From Bacteroidota bacterium (lineage in GTDB: Bacteria > Bacteroidota > Bacteroidia > 2-12-FULL-35-15), in assembly GCA_021323165.1 (NCBI GenBank), contig JAJTCJ010000016.1:1-44424 (forward strand): a stretch of 44,424 nucleotides of DNA, in the 5' to 3' direction. Position 1 is the stretch's first letter, and each line of letters begins with the position of its first letter. Made by a program: the position numbers and the translations under genes. Below are positions 8,374 to 16,920 of this stretch, piece by piece. The notes below the pieces were generated by a model. The model was given only the letters and a program-made list of their open reading frames with translations. It made no database searches and was not told where the DNA came from.

Positions 8374-11300
8374 ATGCATATCAAAAGATTACTTCTCCTT
8401 CTTATATTTTCCACCTTAATCAACGGAGTCTTTGGCCAGATATACAATTTTCGTGTATATGGTGTGGATGAAGGTTTGCCTCAATCATATGTCTATTCTA
8501 TTTCACAAACCAAAACAGGGTTTCTTAATATTTCAACCGGAGAAGGTTTCTGTTCTTTTGAAGGAAGTAAATTTAATGTTTACACTAAGAGCGAAGGTCT
8601 GCAGGATAATTTTGTTACTACCCATTTTACAGATTCAAGAAATATTTCGTGGCTTGGTCATTATCAAAACGGCTTAACGTTTTTAAAGGATAATAAGTTC
8701 TATCCTTTAAAGCAAAGTGTGGAATTAGCTTCTAAGATAACTTGCATAACTGAAGATAAGAATAAGAATATATGGTTCAGCACACAGAGCAAAGGCATTT
8801 ATAAAATTGATTCTTTACTGAAGCTGATTCCCATTGATTCCAAAAACGAATCCGGTTCTAATACAATTGCTTTTGATGAACAGGGTCGTTTCTTTGAGGG
8901 GTCTGATGAAGGTTTATTTATTTATACGATCGGCCGGACCGGAAGAGTATTAACTCTTGTGCAGAATTTTAAAGAATTTGCCGGAAAAAGTGTTAAGTCC
9001 ATTGTTCCGATGAGTTCTAAAAAAAATGCCTTCTGGGTTGCAGTTAATGATGACGCTGTTTATGGTTTAAATTGTATCAATGGTATCTATTATGTTACAA
9101 TACGGATTAACAAGGAGCTGGATCTTAAGGATCTGAATTTTTCATCTTTATATGTGGATCGTAAAGAAAATTTATGGATCGCTGACTTTGGCGAAGGTGT
9201 GAGGAAAATTTCCTTTTTCGATTCTGAGAAACAATCATATGTTGTGAGTAAAATCGATGACAGTAACGGACTTCCAAACGGATATATCCAATCAATTTTT
9301 GAGGACTTCGAAGGCAACATGTGGTTTGGCAGTTTTGGTGCCGGTCTGATCGAACTCCCGTTGGAGAAGTTCGCTTTTTTTGAAACTAAAAATGGTTTAA
9401 CATATAAAAATGCCACGAGTGTTTTTATCGATAAGGAAGGAACTTTCTGGATAGGAAATGATAGAGGCTTATTTAGATATGATATTATAACAGGCGAATT
9501 AAGCCGACAATTCGATAAGTCGTCAGGGTTCGTCACGGATGAAGTAACGACTATTGCCGAAGATGCAAGTCATATCTTATGGATTGGTACCAAGGAAAGC
9601 GGAATATTCACGTATGATAAGAAGAAAAATGTTTTCGTAAATTTCTCTTCTAAAAACAGATTGACCGAAAAGAGTATTAATTCAATTGTGGTGACTGCAG
9701 ATAATGTAGTTGTTGCAGCAACATCAACCGGAGTTTATTTTTATGATCAAAAGGTTAAGAGCATTAAACAGTTAACTACACTTGATGGATTGTTGCATAA
9801 TAGTGTCGCAAAGGTTTTTGAAGATAGTGAACGCAGATTGTGGTTTTGTTCTAATGGTGCGGGACCGTATTATTTGAAAAATAATGAGTTTAATGTTTTT
9901 AATAATATTCCGGAGCTAAAATCTTATAATATAACTGCGATTACTGAATCTAAGGATGGTACGATATGGCTGGGTACAGAAGGAGATGGCGTTTTCAGTT
10001 ATAATTCAAAAGGTGGATTCACAAATTACAGATCTACTGATGGTCTGTTCTCTAACTATTGTTATTTTATTATTGCAGACAATAATGGGAACATTTGGAG
10101 CGGACATAAGAATGGACTCAGTTATAAGCCTGCTAATATAAAAACGTTCAGAACCTACAGCAAAGCTGATGGATTATTATTCACTGATTTTAATCGTAAT
10201 TCCTGTTACAGAGACATTAGCGGTGATCTTTGGTTTGGAACATTTAATGGCCTGATCAAATACAATGCTAATGGTGCAAGCAAAGAGCAATCAGAACCTA
10301 AAACTAATATAGCAGGTTTGATGCTGAATAAATCCTTCTTTCACCCTAATGAAAAGATAGAAGTTCCTTATGATGATTATTCTGTAAAGGTTGATTACAT
10401 CGCTATATCTTTCACAGATCCGGCTAAAGTGAATTTTAAATACAGACTGCTTGGCCAGGATACGATTTGGCGCTATACAAATTCCAAGTCAATGGAGTTT
10501 CCCAAGCTAAATGATGGCGAATATACTTTTGAATTACTCGCAGCAAATAGTGATAATGTTTGGAATTCTAAGCCTGCAAAAATAAGTTTCGTTGTCAAAC
10601 CTCCTTATTGGAAAAGAGCATGGTTCTATTCTTCCGTACTTTTATTAACCGTTTCCTTGTCGTATTCTGTAACACGTTATAGAACTAAATCATTAGTAGA
10701 AGCAAAGCAGCTTCTTGAGCAGAAAGTAAATGAAAAAACCGCATTGTTGCAGAAGGAAAAAGCAATTGTGGAAAAGATCAAAGGGCAGTTGGAAATTAAA
10801 AACAAGAATGTAACTGACAGTATAAACTATGCTCAAAGGATTCAGGAGTCAATACTTCCTTCGAAGACATCGATTACGGCCGCTTTTGAAAAATCATTTA
10901 TTTATTATAAACCACGTGATATTGTAAGTGGCGATTTTTATTGGTTCTGCGAAACTCCTGATGATTATCTTATTGCTGCTGTAGATTGTACGGGGCATGG
11001 AGTTCCTGGTGCCTTTATGTCACTGGTTGGATCAACATTACTTAACGAGTTGGTTAGTAATAAAAAGATAACAACACCTTCTTTTATATTATCTAAATTA
11101 AACAGTTCTATCATAAAAGTTTTACGTCAGAAAGCTGATTATAATTCATCACATGATGGAATGGATATGGCTATTTGTTCAATCAGCAAAAGGAAGGATA
11201 AGATCAAATTCAGCGGAGCATTGCGCCCGATGTATCATGTAAGAAATAAAGTTCTGACAGAACTAAAAGGTAATCCATATTTTATTGGAGGTCATTATGA

Positions 11301-11562
11301 AAATATGCATAAAAGTTTTATAGATGAAGAAATTGATATTCGTCCGGGAGATTCTATTTATATTTTCTCAGATGGGTTTGTAGATCAGTTTGGTGGAGAG
11401 AATATGAAGAAATTTTCAACAAAACGATTCAAATCATTACTGACCGCAATTTCTGAAAAGCCCGGTGATCAACAAATGGAATGGCTTGATGAAGCTTTTA
11501 ATCAATGGAAAGGGAAAGAGGAACAGGTGGATGATGTGTTGGTGATAGGAATAAAATTTTAA
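8374..11562 (+). CDS. Membrane sensor: Reg_prop propellers, Y_Y_Y, TM, coiled coil and SpoIIE phosphatase
   Basis: The 1062-residue protein has a signal peptide (to about residue 22). Two-component-regulator-type propellers span about residues 25-630, with many repeats of the form ITEDKNKNIWFSTQSKGIYK, followed by a Y_Y_Y domain (about 665-735). One transmembrane helix lies near 747-767 and a coiled coil near 770-815. A cytoplasmic SpoIIE/PP2C phosphatase occupies about 818-1062 and carries the metal-binding pieces SGDFYWF, DCTGHGVPGAFMS and SDGFVDQFGG. The layout is that of hybrid two-component sensors, but a Ser/Thr phosphatase replaces the kinase. It ends the operon and faces a bidirectional terminator. 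I infer that it senses an envelope state linked to the CHU_C/PorP cargo and acts on an anti-sigma-antagonist-like partner, which is not in this window. Confidence 0.9.
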   Translation: MHIKRLLLLLIFSTLINGVFGQIYNFRVYGVDEGLPQSYVYSISQTKTGFLNISTGEGFCSFEGSKFNVYTKSEGLQDNFVTTHFTDSRNISWLGHYQNGLTFLKDNKFYPLKQSVELASKITCITEDKNKNIWFSTQSKGIYKIDSLLKLIPIDSKNESGSNTIAFDEQGRFFEGSDEGLFIYTIGRTGRVLTLVQNFKEFAGKSVKSIVPMSSKKNAFWVAVNDDAVYGLNCINGIYYVTIRINKELDLKDLNFSSLYVDRKENLWIADFGEGVRKISFFDSEKQSYVVSKIDDSNGLPNGYIQSIFEDFEGNMWFGSFGAGLIELPLEKFAFFETKNGLTYKNATSVFIDKEGTFWIGNDRGLFRYDIITGELSRQFDKSSGFVTDEVTTIAEDASHILWIGTKESGIFTYDKKKNVFVNFSSKNRLTEKSINSIVVTADNVVVAATSTGVYFYDQKVKSIKQLTTLDGLLHNSVAKVFEDSERRLWFCSNGAGPYYLKNNEFNVFNNIPELKSYNITAITESKDGTIWLGTEGDGVFSYNSKGGFTNYRSTDGLFSNYCYFIIADNNGNIWSGHKNGLSYKPANIKTFRTYSKADGLLFTDFNRNSCYRDISGDLWFGTFNGLIKYNANGASKEQSEPKTNIAGLMLNKSFFHPNEKIEVPYDDYSVKVDYIAISFTDPAKVNFKYRLLGQDTIWRYTNSKSMEFPKLNDGEYTFELLAANSDNVWNSKPAKISFVVKPPYWKRAWFYSSVLLLTVSLSYSVTRYRTKSLVEAKQLLEQKVNEKTALLQKEKAIVEKIKGQLEIKNKNVTDSINYAQRIQESILPSKTSITAAFEKSFIYYKPRDIVSGDFYWFCETPDDYLIAAVDCTGHGVPGAFMSLVGSTLLNELVSNKKITTPSFILSKLNSSIIKVLRQKADYNSSHDGMDMAICSISKRKDKIKFSGALRPMYHVRNKVLTELKGNPYFIGGHYENMHKSFIDEEIDIRPGDSIYIFSDGFVDQFGGENMKKFSTKRFKSLLTAISEKPGDQQMEWLDEAFNQWKGKEEQVDDVLVIGIKF

Positions 11563-11571
11563 AAATGAAAT

Positions 11572-11606
11572 TAAAAAAAAGCCGGTAATATTTACCGGCT
11601 TTTTTA
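11572..11606. terminator. Bidirectional terminator between convergent operons
   Basis: Stem GCCGGTAA (11581-11588) pairs with TTACCGGC (11592-11599) across a three-base loop. It is flanked by an A-run on the left and a T-run on the right, so it can end both the plus-strand SpoIIE operon and the minus-strand operon that finishes at 11619. Confidence 0.9.
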
Positions 11607-11618
11607 TTTAAAGGTATT

Positions 11619-12233
11619 TTAATATTCGGATTCTAATCCTTGAAGTGTTTTATAATTTTCTTTTTCTTCAGGCAGGTAATCAACGATTTCAATAGGGGAG
11701 AGGTAGTTTTCATTAATTTCAGGTCTTTCTTCAATATATCCGGGAATTGATCTAATAAAGATTGCGTGTTCTAGCAATTCTTTTCCGCAATTATGAATGA
11801 TCGCTCCCATGTCAGCCGCTTGTTCGATCTTTTGTTTAAACTCAGGAATAAGATAAAATGCAATGAACTTTATTAATTCCCCTTTTGTCAGTGATTCATA
11901 TTGGACGACATGTGATAATTCATGAGCTATTACACCTATCTGAGATTCCTGTGTAAGGTTCTTAAACAGTGCATAGAAAGTTGGTTGCTCAGCGTCTTCC
12001 AGCAGGTCGATCAAGTATTCTCTTTCGTAAGATTGTCCAAAAAAAGAACTCAAGCTGGGTTTGGTATTATATGGCACAGAACCTTTATGCTTTAATCTGA
12101 ATTGAATTTTAGTGTCTTTTAATTCAGGAAAGCAGGAAAGCGCTTTCAATATAGCTGTTTCATACTTCTGAGGTATTTCCTTGAATCGCCCATACTCTTT
12201 GTAAAGCAATTCCAAATCATCATCTTTTTCCAT
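11619..12233 (-). CDS. Putative zinc metallopeptidase (HExxH), cytoplasmic
   Basis: The 204-residue product has a clear HExxH zinc motif in VIAHELSHVV (His104, Glu105, His108) and a plausible third ligand in the downstream helix EQAAD (Glu137, Asp141), giving a gluzincin-type HExxH...ExxxD arrangement. There is no signal peptide or transmembrane helix, so it is predicted to be cytoplasmic. I use ATG 12233; the longer frame would need TTG 12260. It is the last gene of the operon that starts at the promoter box at 16832-16897, 76 bases after mlaD, and ends at the shared terminator. The family is not one I can name and the substrate is unknown. A role in regulated proteolysis within an envelope-stress operon is inference. 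Confidence 0.7.
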   Translation of the reverse strand: MEKDDDLELLYKEYGRFKEIPQKYETAILKALSCFPELKDTKIQFRLKHKGSVPYNTKPSLSSFFGQSYEREYLIDLLEDAEQPTFYALFKNLTQESQIGVIAHELSHVVQYESLTKGELIKFIAFYLIPEFKQKIEQAADMGAIIHNCGKELLEHAIFIRSIPGYIEERPEINENYLSPIEIVDYLPEEKENYKTLQGLESEY

Positions 12234-12309
12234 AAAACTTTTTTTAAAAAGTTGGTTCAAAAATGATGCTAAGGCTGATGTGGGGAATAGATGCTACTGT
12301 TTTATTGTG

Positions 12310-13032
12310 TTAAGGATTGTCATCGCTGACTTTCTCTGCTTCTTCTTTCTTTTTCCGCTCGGCATCTTTCTTCTTTCCCTTAAAATAGCCTTTTAGCAAA
12401 ATATTATGTTTTGCAGCTTCCATATTTTCATCAAGCCCCTTACTGCTTCTTTTAAGGTTTATTATGGTTTGATTTATATTTTCCGCTATAGTTGTATCCT
12501 GTAAAAGACGTCCTATTGTTCCTTCACCACTATTAACTTTAATGAGTATTTCCGCCAGCTGATCTGATATCACAATTGCATTATCTGCAGTTGTATTTAC
12601 TTTGAGCATTATATCATCCATTCCGGGAGGCACTGCTGTTTTTATTATATCATCATTTTCGATTGTTTTGCTCGTGGAAGAACCGGGCATGATACTGATT
12701 ACCTTATTTCCCATTAATCCTTCGGAACCAATGAGAGCAATCGCATCTTTCTTGATGAATTTCCGGGTGTCATCAGAAATAGTCATGTTAACCCTAACGC
12801 TGCTATCAGAAAGGATTTCAATACTTTCAATTGTCCCGATGTTTATTCCAACCAATCTTATATTATTTCCGGCTTTTAATCCATTGACATCACTAAATAC
12901 ACCGCTGATCTCAAAAGTGCTGTTGAAGAGCTGCTGCCTGTTGCCAATAAAATATATTCCGGCAATGAATAATGCCATGCTTACGAATACAAAGACGCCA
13001 AGTTTTATTTTATTTCCTGAATTATTTTTCAT
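12310..13032 (-). CDS. mlaD: MlaD-like MCE domain substrate-binding protein
   Basis: The 240-residue protein has one N-terminal transmembrane anchor (about residues 10-29) and an MCE domain over about 36-115, including FEISGVFSDVNGLKAGNNIRLVGINIG and GSEGLMGNKVISI. A helical segment follows, then a highly charged Lys/Glu tail. MCE proteins of this type form the periplasmic ring of Mla-type phospholipid transporters. It follows mlaF by 30 bases and mlaE lies just before that, giving the usual E-F-D order. The symbol is by homology; direction of transport is not shown. The gene lies in the box-controlled operon headed by YtxH. Confidence 0.9.
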   Translation of the reverse strand: MKNNSGNKIKLGVFVFVSMALFIAGIYFIGNRQQLFNSTFEISGVFSDVNGLKAGNNIRLVGINIGTIESIEILSDSSVRVNMTISDDTRKFIKKDAIALIGSEGLMGNKVISIMPGSSTSKTIENDDIIKTAVPPGMDDIMLKVNTTADNAIVISDQLAEILIKVNSGEGTIGRLLQDTTIAENINQTIINLKRSSKGLDENMEAAKHNILLKGYFKGKKKDAERKKKEEAEKVSDDNP

Positions 13033-13062
13033 GTTTATTTTGTTTGATCGGGTGTTATTTTG

Positions 13063-13821
13063 TTATTCAAAGAAGGATCTGATCCATTCATCCTCTGATT
13101 TTAATAATTCGGAAAACGTACCTTCTGCTGCTATTAAGCCGTCTTTAATTACAATGATACGGTTTGCCGTTATTTTTGCACATTCTACATCATGAGTAAT
13201 TATTATGGACGATGTCCTGTTTTTTTTCTGCACCTCTAATATGAGTTTGCTTATTTCCTTTGAAGTAATAGGATCTAATCCTGTTGTTGGTTCATCATAA
13301 AGCATGATGTCTGGTTTGAGAATCATAGTTCTGGCCAGTCCCAGCCTTTTTCTCATTCCTCCGGACAATTCTGATGGCATTTTATCAATTACGTCTGATA
13401 ATCCGACATCAGATAAAGACGCTTCAACCATGGCAGTTATATCATTTTCTGATAGATTCTTTTTATCTCTTAAAGGGAATTCAAGGTTTTCTCTAACACT
13501 CATGGAATCATATAATGCTCCGCTTTGAAAAAGAAATCCTATTTTTTTCCGGGTTATATTTAATTCCTCAGCCTCAAGAGAAGAAACGTTTTTTCCGAAA
13601 ACTAGAATTTCTCCTGAATCTGTTTCAATAAGCCTGACAATACATTTTATTAAAACAGATTTTCCGCTTCCGGATTTACCTAATACAACAAGATTTTCAC
13701 CTTTATTTAATTTAAAACTAATATCACCGTTAAACGATTTTTTAATATTTTTTAGTTCAAGCGCATTTTTTTCCGGGTCAATTTCCATTTGTTCCATCAC
13801 CAACGTTTCTTTCTGCTCCAT
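13063..13821 (-). CDS. mlaF: MlaF-like ABC transporter ATP-binding protein
   Basis: The 252-residue ATPase has Walker A GKSGSGKS (48-55), Q-loop FLFQSGAL (about 97-104), signature LSGGM (152-156), Walker B IMLYDEP (172-178) and the switch region IITHD. The G-A-L-Y-D-S-M-x-V-R-E-N stretch after the Q-loop is typical of MlaF-type ATPases that power MCE systems. It lies 10 bases downstream of the permease gene and 30 bases upstream of the MCE gene. ATG 13821 is used; an internal ATG ten codons later is possible. Together with MlaE and MlaD it should form an inner-membrane lipid transporter. Confidence 0.93.
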   Translation of the reverse strand: MEQKETLVMEQMEIDPEKNALELKNIKKSFNGDISFKLNKGENLVVLGKSGSGKSVLIKCIVRLIETDSGEILVFGKNVSSLEAEELNITRKKIGFLFQSGALYDSMSVRENLEFPLRDKKNLSENDITAMVEASLSDVGLSDVIDKMPSELSGGMRKRLGLARTMILKPDIMLYDEPTTGLDPITSKEISKLILEVQKKNRTSSIIITHDVECAKITANRIIVIKDGLIAAEGTFSELLKSEDEWIRSFFE

Positions 13822-13831
13822 TTTTAATTTT

Positions 13832-14638
13832 TTAAATAAATAAACTTGTTATCTGCACGGCCATCATATCTATAATAAAAACGAGCAAAGAAGCGTAAAC
13901 TACAGCTGAATTAGCTGACTTTCCTACACCTTCGGTTCCTTTATCCGAATTGTAGCCCTTGTAACAACCGATTAGCCCTATAGCAAATCCAAAAAAGAAT
14001 GTTTTAAAGAATGCGGGAAGAAGATCCATGAAACTTATTTTCTCGATAACTTGTGTGAAAAATAAATGAAAACTAACATCTCCCTGAAGATTTACTCCTA
14101 TGAAAGATCCGTATAATGCGATTACATCTGAAAGTATAACTAGAAGGGGAAGCATTAAAGTTGCTGCCATTATTCTGGTTACAACCAGGTAGCGAAAAGG
14201 ATTCATCCCGGTTACCTCCATAGCATCAATTTGTTCTGTCACTTTCATTGATGCTAATTCGGCTCCAATCCCTGAACCGACTTTTCCTGCACATATAAGT
14301 GCAGTAATTACAGGTCCAATCTCACGAATGATCGAAACAGAAACCATTGCCGGCAGCCATGATTCGGCTCCAAACTGGACCAAGGTAGGGCGCGATTGAA
14401 TTGTCAAAACAAGTCCCATAATAAAGCCTGTTATTCCAACAAGTGCAATTGATTTACAACCTATGAGATAAGATTGTTTTAAAAATTCGTTGAATTCAAA
14501 ACCCGGCTTAAAAAGTTCTTTGAAAAACCGTCCTGCAAAACCGGTAAGGTTAGCTATTTCATTGAAAAAGTTTCCAATCGAATTTAGTAACCTTTCTTTT
14601 GTATGAGGAAATTTAAATGTATTTGATTTGTTTATCAT
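13832..14638 (-). CDS. mlaE: MlaE-like ABC transporter permease
   Basis: The 268-residue membrane protein carries the MlaE permease signature: IREIGPVITALICAGKVGSGIGAELASMKVTEQIDAMEV spans about residues 108-146 and is followed by YLVVTRIMA. Five or so hydrophobic helices are visible. Its ATG overlaps the stop of the AI-2E-type gene (ATGA at 14635-14638), so the two are translationally coupled. In the family it is the membrane core of the MCE phospholipid transporter. Pairing an Mla permease with an AI-2E-like exporter and YtxH under a stress-type promoter is the notable context. Confidence 0.93.
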   Translation of the reverse strand: MINKSNTFKFPHTKERLLNSIGNFFNEIANLTGFAGRFFKELFKPGFEFNEFLKQSYLIGCKSIALVGITGFIMGLVLTIQSRPTLVQFGAESWLPAMVSVSIIREIGPVITALICAGKVGSGIGAELASMKVTEQIDAMEVTGMNPFRYLVVTRIMAATLMLPLLVILSDVIALYGSFIGVNLQGDVSFHLFFTQVIEKISFMDLLPAFFKTFFFGFAIGLIGCYKGYNSDKGTEGVGKSANSAVVYASLLVFIIDMMAVQITSLFI

Positions 14639-15753
14639 TTTGTTTCCATTGACTTGATAAACATTTTATTGTTAAATGGAATTTTAATTCCAAGAAATGC
14701 CGGCATTGTATCGCCCAATAAATATCCCCATGCTTTTAACGGTTCTACATGATCAAAGATCACTTTAATGATTGCGATCAATGGGATGGATAAGAACATT
14801 CCAGCAATGCCCCAAAGAGCTCCACCTGCAAGAACTACAATAATGGAGATGAGAGCATTGATCTTCACTTTTGAGGCTACAACTTTCGGCATAATGTAAT
14901 TATTATCTATCAACTGAATAACAAAGTATCCGCCTAATACGAGTAAACAGTAGGTATTCGAGGATTTGGTTGCAAGTGCGATCATCATAGGTAATGCAAC
15001 TGCTATAATGCCACCGAGATAAGGAATTACATTCAGTATTGCACCAATAATGCCGAGTAATATTGCATAGTCAATGCCCAGAATAAGTAAGAGAGTTGAA
15101 TTTAAAACGGCAACAATAACGGCTTCAAGTAATAATCCAACAAGATAACTTTGGATTACTTTTTTTGTTGCGGTTAAAACTGAATTAACTTCCCCCTGAT
15201 CTGTCGTTTTAAATAACCTATGGATAAATTCAATCAGTAGTGGCTGATAATACAAGAACATAAATGTATAAACAGGAATCAGCACCAATACAATTATAGC
15301 TCCTCCGGTGTTTAAAATAGTCTGACCTATCGCTGAACCGCCTCCTGCTATCATATCTGTTTTTTTAGCGAGAATCCAAAGATTGATCTTTCTTGTACTA
15401 ATATTAAATGTATGTGATATCCATGAAACCGTGTCATTTAATATTTCATTGAATTTATCAATAAGCATGGGGAACGAATCACTGAACTGCATAATCTGTC
15501 GCGATAGTAATACAACTATAATGACAGTAATGAGTATAAATCCGCTTAATATGATTGAAATCGCTAATGCTCTTGTAACACCTTTGTTAATCAGCTTATT
15601 TACTAAAGGACTTAGTACAATAGCAATAATGGTTGAATATATAACAGGGATAATTATATCCTGAGCAATATACAGCATAGCTGTAAATGCAAATAATCCT
15701 ATAAATACCAGTGAAGCTTTAACATAAAATGGAAGTTTGGTCTCTGGTTTCAA
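14635..15753 (-). CDS. AI-2E family (PerM-like) membrane protein
   Basis: The 372-residue protein has the AI-2E/PerM layout: two N-terminal helices (VFIGLFAFTAMLYIAQDIIIPVIYSTIIAIVLSPL), a soluble central region, and a C-terminal group of helices with the conserved LGIIGAILNVIPYLGGIIA. Family members have been linked to varied exports (autoinducer-2, indole-acetate, ion antiport), so the substrate cannot be stated. The first in-frame ATG falls inside the first membrane helix, so I infer a TTG start at 15753, one base after the preceding stop (TAA G TTG), which suggests translational coupling. The stop overlaps mlaE by four bases. Confidence 0.87.
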   Translation of the reverse strand: MKPETKLPFYVKASLVFIGLFAFTAMLYIAQDIIIPVIYSTIIAIVLSPLVNKLINKGVTRALAISIILSGFILITVIIVVLLSRQIMQFSDSFPMLIDKFNEILNDTVSWISHTFNISTRKINLWILAKKTDMIAGGGSAIGQTILNTGGAIIVLVLIPVYTFMFLYYQPLLIEFIHRLFKTTDQGEVNSVLTATKKVIQSYLVGLLLEAVIVAVLNSTLLLILGIDYAILLGIIGAILNVIPYLGGIIAVALPMMIALATKSSNTYCLLVLGGYFVIQLIDNNYIMPKVVASKVKINALISIIVVLAGGALWGIAGMFLSIPLIAIIKVIFDHVEPLKAWGYLLGDTMPAFLGIKIPFNNKMFIKSMETK

Positions 15754-15754
15754 C

Positions 15755-16141
15755 TTAATCTGTTTTTTTATGTGAAGTGAACTTTTGAATAATATCGCTT
15801 AATGTGTTTATTATACCATCAGTATTTTTTGTAACAATACCTGTCACTCCCATTTGCAGCACGCTGCCGAGTAATTGTTTGATTGGATTATAAGTAGATC
15901 CGATCATTAATTTTTTTGACAGATATCCTGCCGCCATTCCTATGAGGTTGCTTGTTATTCCTCCCCGAATATCCGGATCTGATGTCAATTGACTAAACGT
16001 CTTTTTTAGAAAATTTAACGGCTTAAGGTTTTCATAAGTCGTTCTGAACTGTTCTTTAAGTATTACACCCTGTTCCGTTTGTTTTACTTTTAATATGGCA
16101 ATTGCCTCGCGCAGCTCTTCTGTATTTGTGATCTTTTGCAT
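15755..16141 (-). CDS. Small conserved-type protein of unknown function in the YtxH operon
   Basis: The 128-residue product starts with a charged helical region (EELREAIAILKVKQTEQGVILKEQ) and ends with a Gly-rich, moderately hydrophobic part (ITSNLIGMAAGYLSKKLMIG, then LLGSVLQMGVTGIVTKN) that could be an amphipathic or short membrane hairpin. No catalytic motif is visible. It lies 6 bases after the holin-like gene and directly abuts the AI-2E gene. I recall similar small proteins next to YtxH and holin-like genes in other Bacteroidota, so a membrane-associated stress role is plausible but not shown. Confidence 0.7.
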   Translation of the reverse strand: MQKITNTEELREAIAILKVKQTEQGVILKEQFRTTYENLKPLNFLKKTFSQLTSDPDIRGGITSNLIGMAAGYLSKKLMIGSTYNPIKQLLGSVLQMGVTGIVTKNTDGIINTLSDIIQKFTSHKKTD

Positions 16142-16147
16142 GATTAC

Positions 16148-16489
16148 TTAATTGAGGAGTTGAGTGATAATAGAATTACTTATTTTTTTCTTGATAGTGT
16201 TATGCAGAAAAAAGTATAAAATACTCCCAATAACTAAATAGAATACAGACACACAAAAAAAGCCATAATAGGTTTTGCCCAGGAGATCTCCAAGCCACAA
16301 AGCAATTCCAATATTGATCATCACCGTGAACATTGCAAGTACTAAAACTGCACTTCCTCTGGAAATTAATGTTGAAACAACAGCACTTGTTTTATCTACT
16401 GTATTGAGCTTTAACAACTCAATACTGGTCTTGGCATATTCTTCTGCTCTTTCTATAAGAGGTTCTATAACATCTTTTGTGGTTTCCAT
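16148..16489 (-). CDS. Holin-superfamily-like (YqjE-type) two-helix membrane protein
   Basis: The 113-residue product has an amphipathic N-terminal helix (VIEPLIERAEEYAKTSIELLKLNTVDKTSAVVSTLISR) followed by two transmembrane helices (about 47-70 and 75-96) and a basic C-terminus. This matches the Phage_holin_3_6/YqjE-type layout that databases often label phage holin. Nothing phage-like surrounds it. Chromosomal copies beside YtxH and CsbD-like genes are usually regarded as stress-related membrane proteins. It sits 29 bases downstream of the YtxH gene in the same operon. Confidence 0.8.
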   Translation of the reverse strand: METTKDVIEPLIERAEEYAKTSIELLKLNTVDKTSAVVSTLISRGSAVLVLAMFTVMINIGIALWLGDLLGKTYYGFFCVSVFYLVIGSILYFFLHNTIKKKISNSIITQLLN

Positions 16490-16518
16490 TGCTATGAAAT
16501 TATCAGGAGTTTAAATAA

Positions 16519-16797
16519 TTAGTTAAGAGTTCTTTTAACTTCGGTTTTCATTTCAGCAGCCTTATCCTTGCCTTTTTCATAAAGATTTTCTGCTTCTGCT
16601 TTTGCAGCTTCGAATTTCTGAGTCAGTGTTTCCAATAATTCTTCAAATTTCTCTTTTAGATCATCCGCTGAATCTGAACCTTTTTTAGCAAGTTTTTTTC
16701 TTGTCTCAGATCCTTTGTCGGGAGCGAATAATACACCTAATAATGCACCAGCGGCTGCACCTGCTAACACACCTAATAATAATTTTCCGTTGCTCAT
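16519..16797 (-). CDS. YtxH domain protein
   Basis: The 92-residue protein shows the YtxH signature: an N-terminal Gly/Ala-rich membrane helix ([31 protein letters not shown]) followed by a long charged coiled-coil-like helix (about 35-92). YtxH proteins are small general-stress proteins in many bacteria. It is the first gene of the operon that runs to 11619 and starts 34 bases after the -7 element of promoter box A. Its promoter placement makes it part of the same regulon as the ice-binding genes. Confidence 0.9.
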   Translation of the reverse strand: MSNGKLLLGVLAGAAAGALLGVLFAPDKGSETRKKLAKKGSDSADDLKEKFEELLETLTQKFEAAKAEAENLYEKGKDKAAEMKTEVKRTLN

Positions 16798-16831
16798 GAT
16801 TTTTGTATTTAAGTTTGATTATTGATTAGAA

Positions 16832-16897
16832 CAAAGATGAGTAAGTTCGTACCCATAAATGTTACAGTATTTATGAATTAAGTTGTATTAATCACAC
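16832..16897 (-). promoter_or_regulatory. Regulon promoter box A (YtxH-Mla operon)
   Basis: Read on the minus strand: GTGTGAT, unit TAATACAAC (16890-16882), 12 bases, unit TACTGTAAC (16869-16861), exactly 21 bases, then CATCTTTG (16839-16832) as the -7 element. The YtxH ATG lies 34 bases further on. The architecture is shared with eight other promoters in the window. Confidence 0.85.
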
Positions 16898-16920
16898 CTT
16901 TTACTTGGAGAGGAGGAGAG

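Noticed and set aside
14635-15753. Quorum-sensing function from the AI-2E name
   Set aside because: The family name does not establish autoinducer transport, and the context is Mla and stress genes with no luxS-like gene in view.
16148-16489. Holin as a sign of a prophage
   Set aside because: No other phage gene is present, and the YqjE-type layout beside YtxH is chromosomal stress context.
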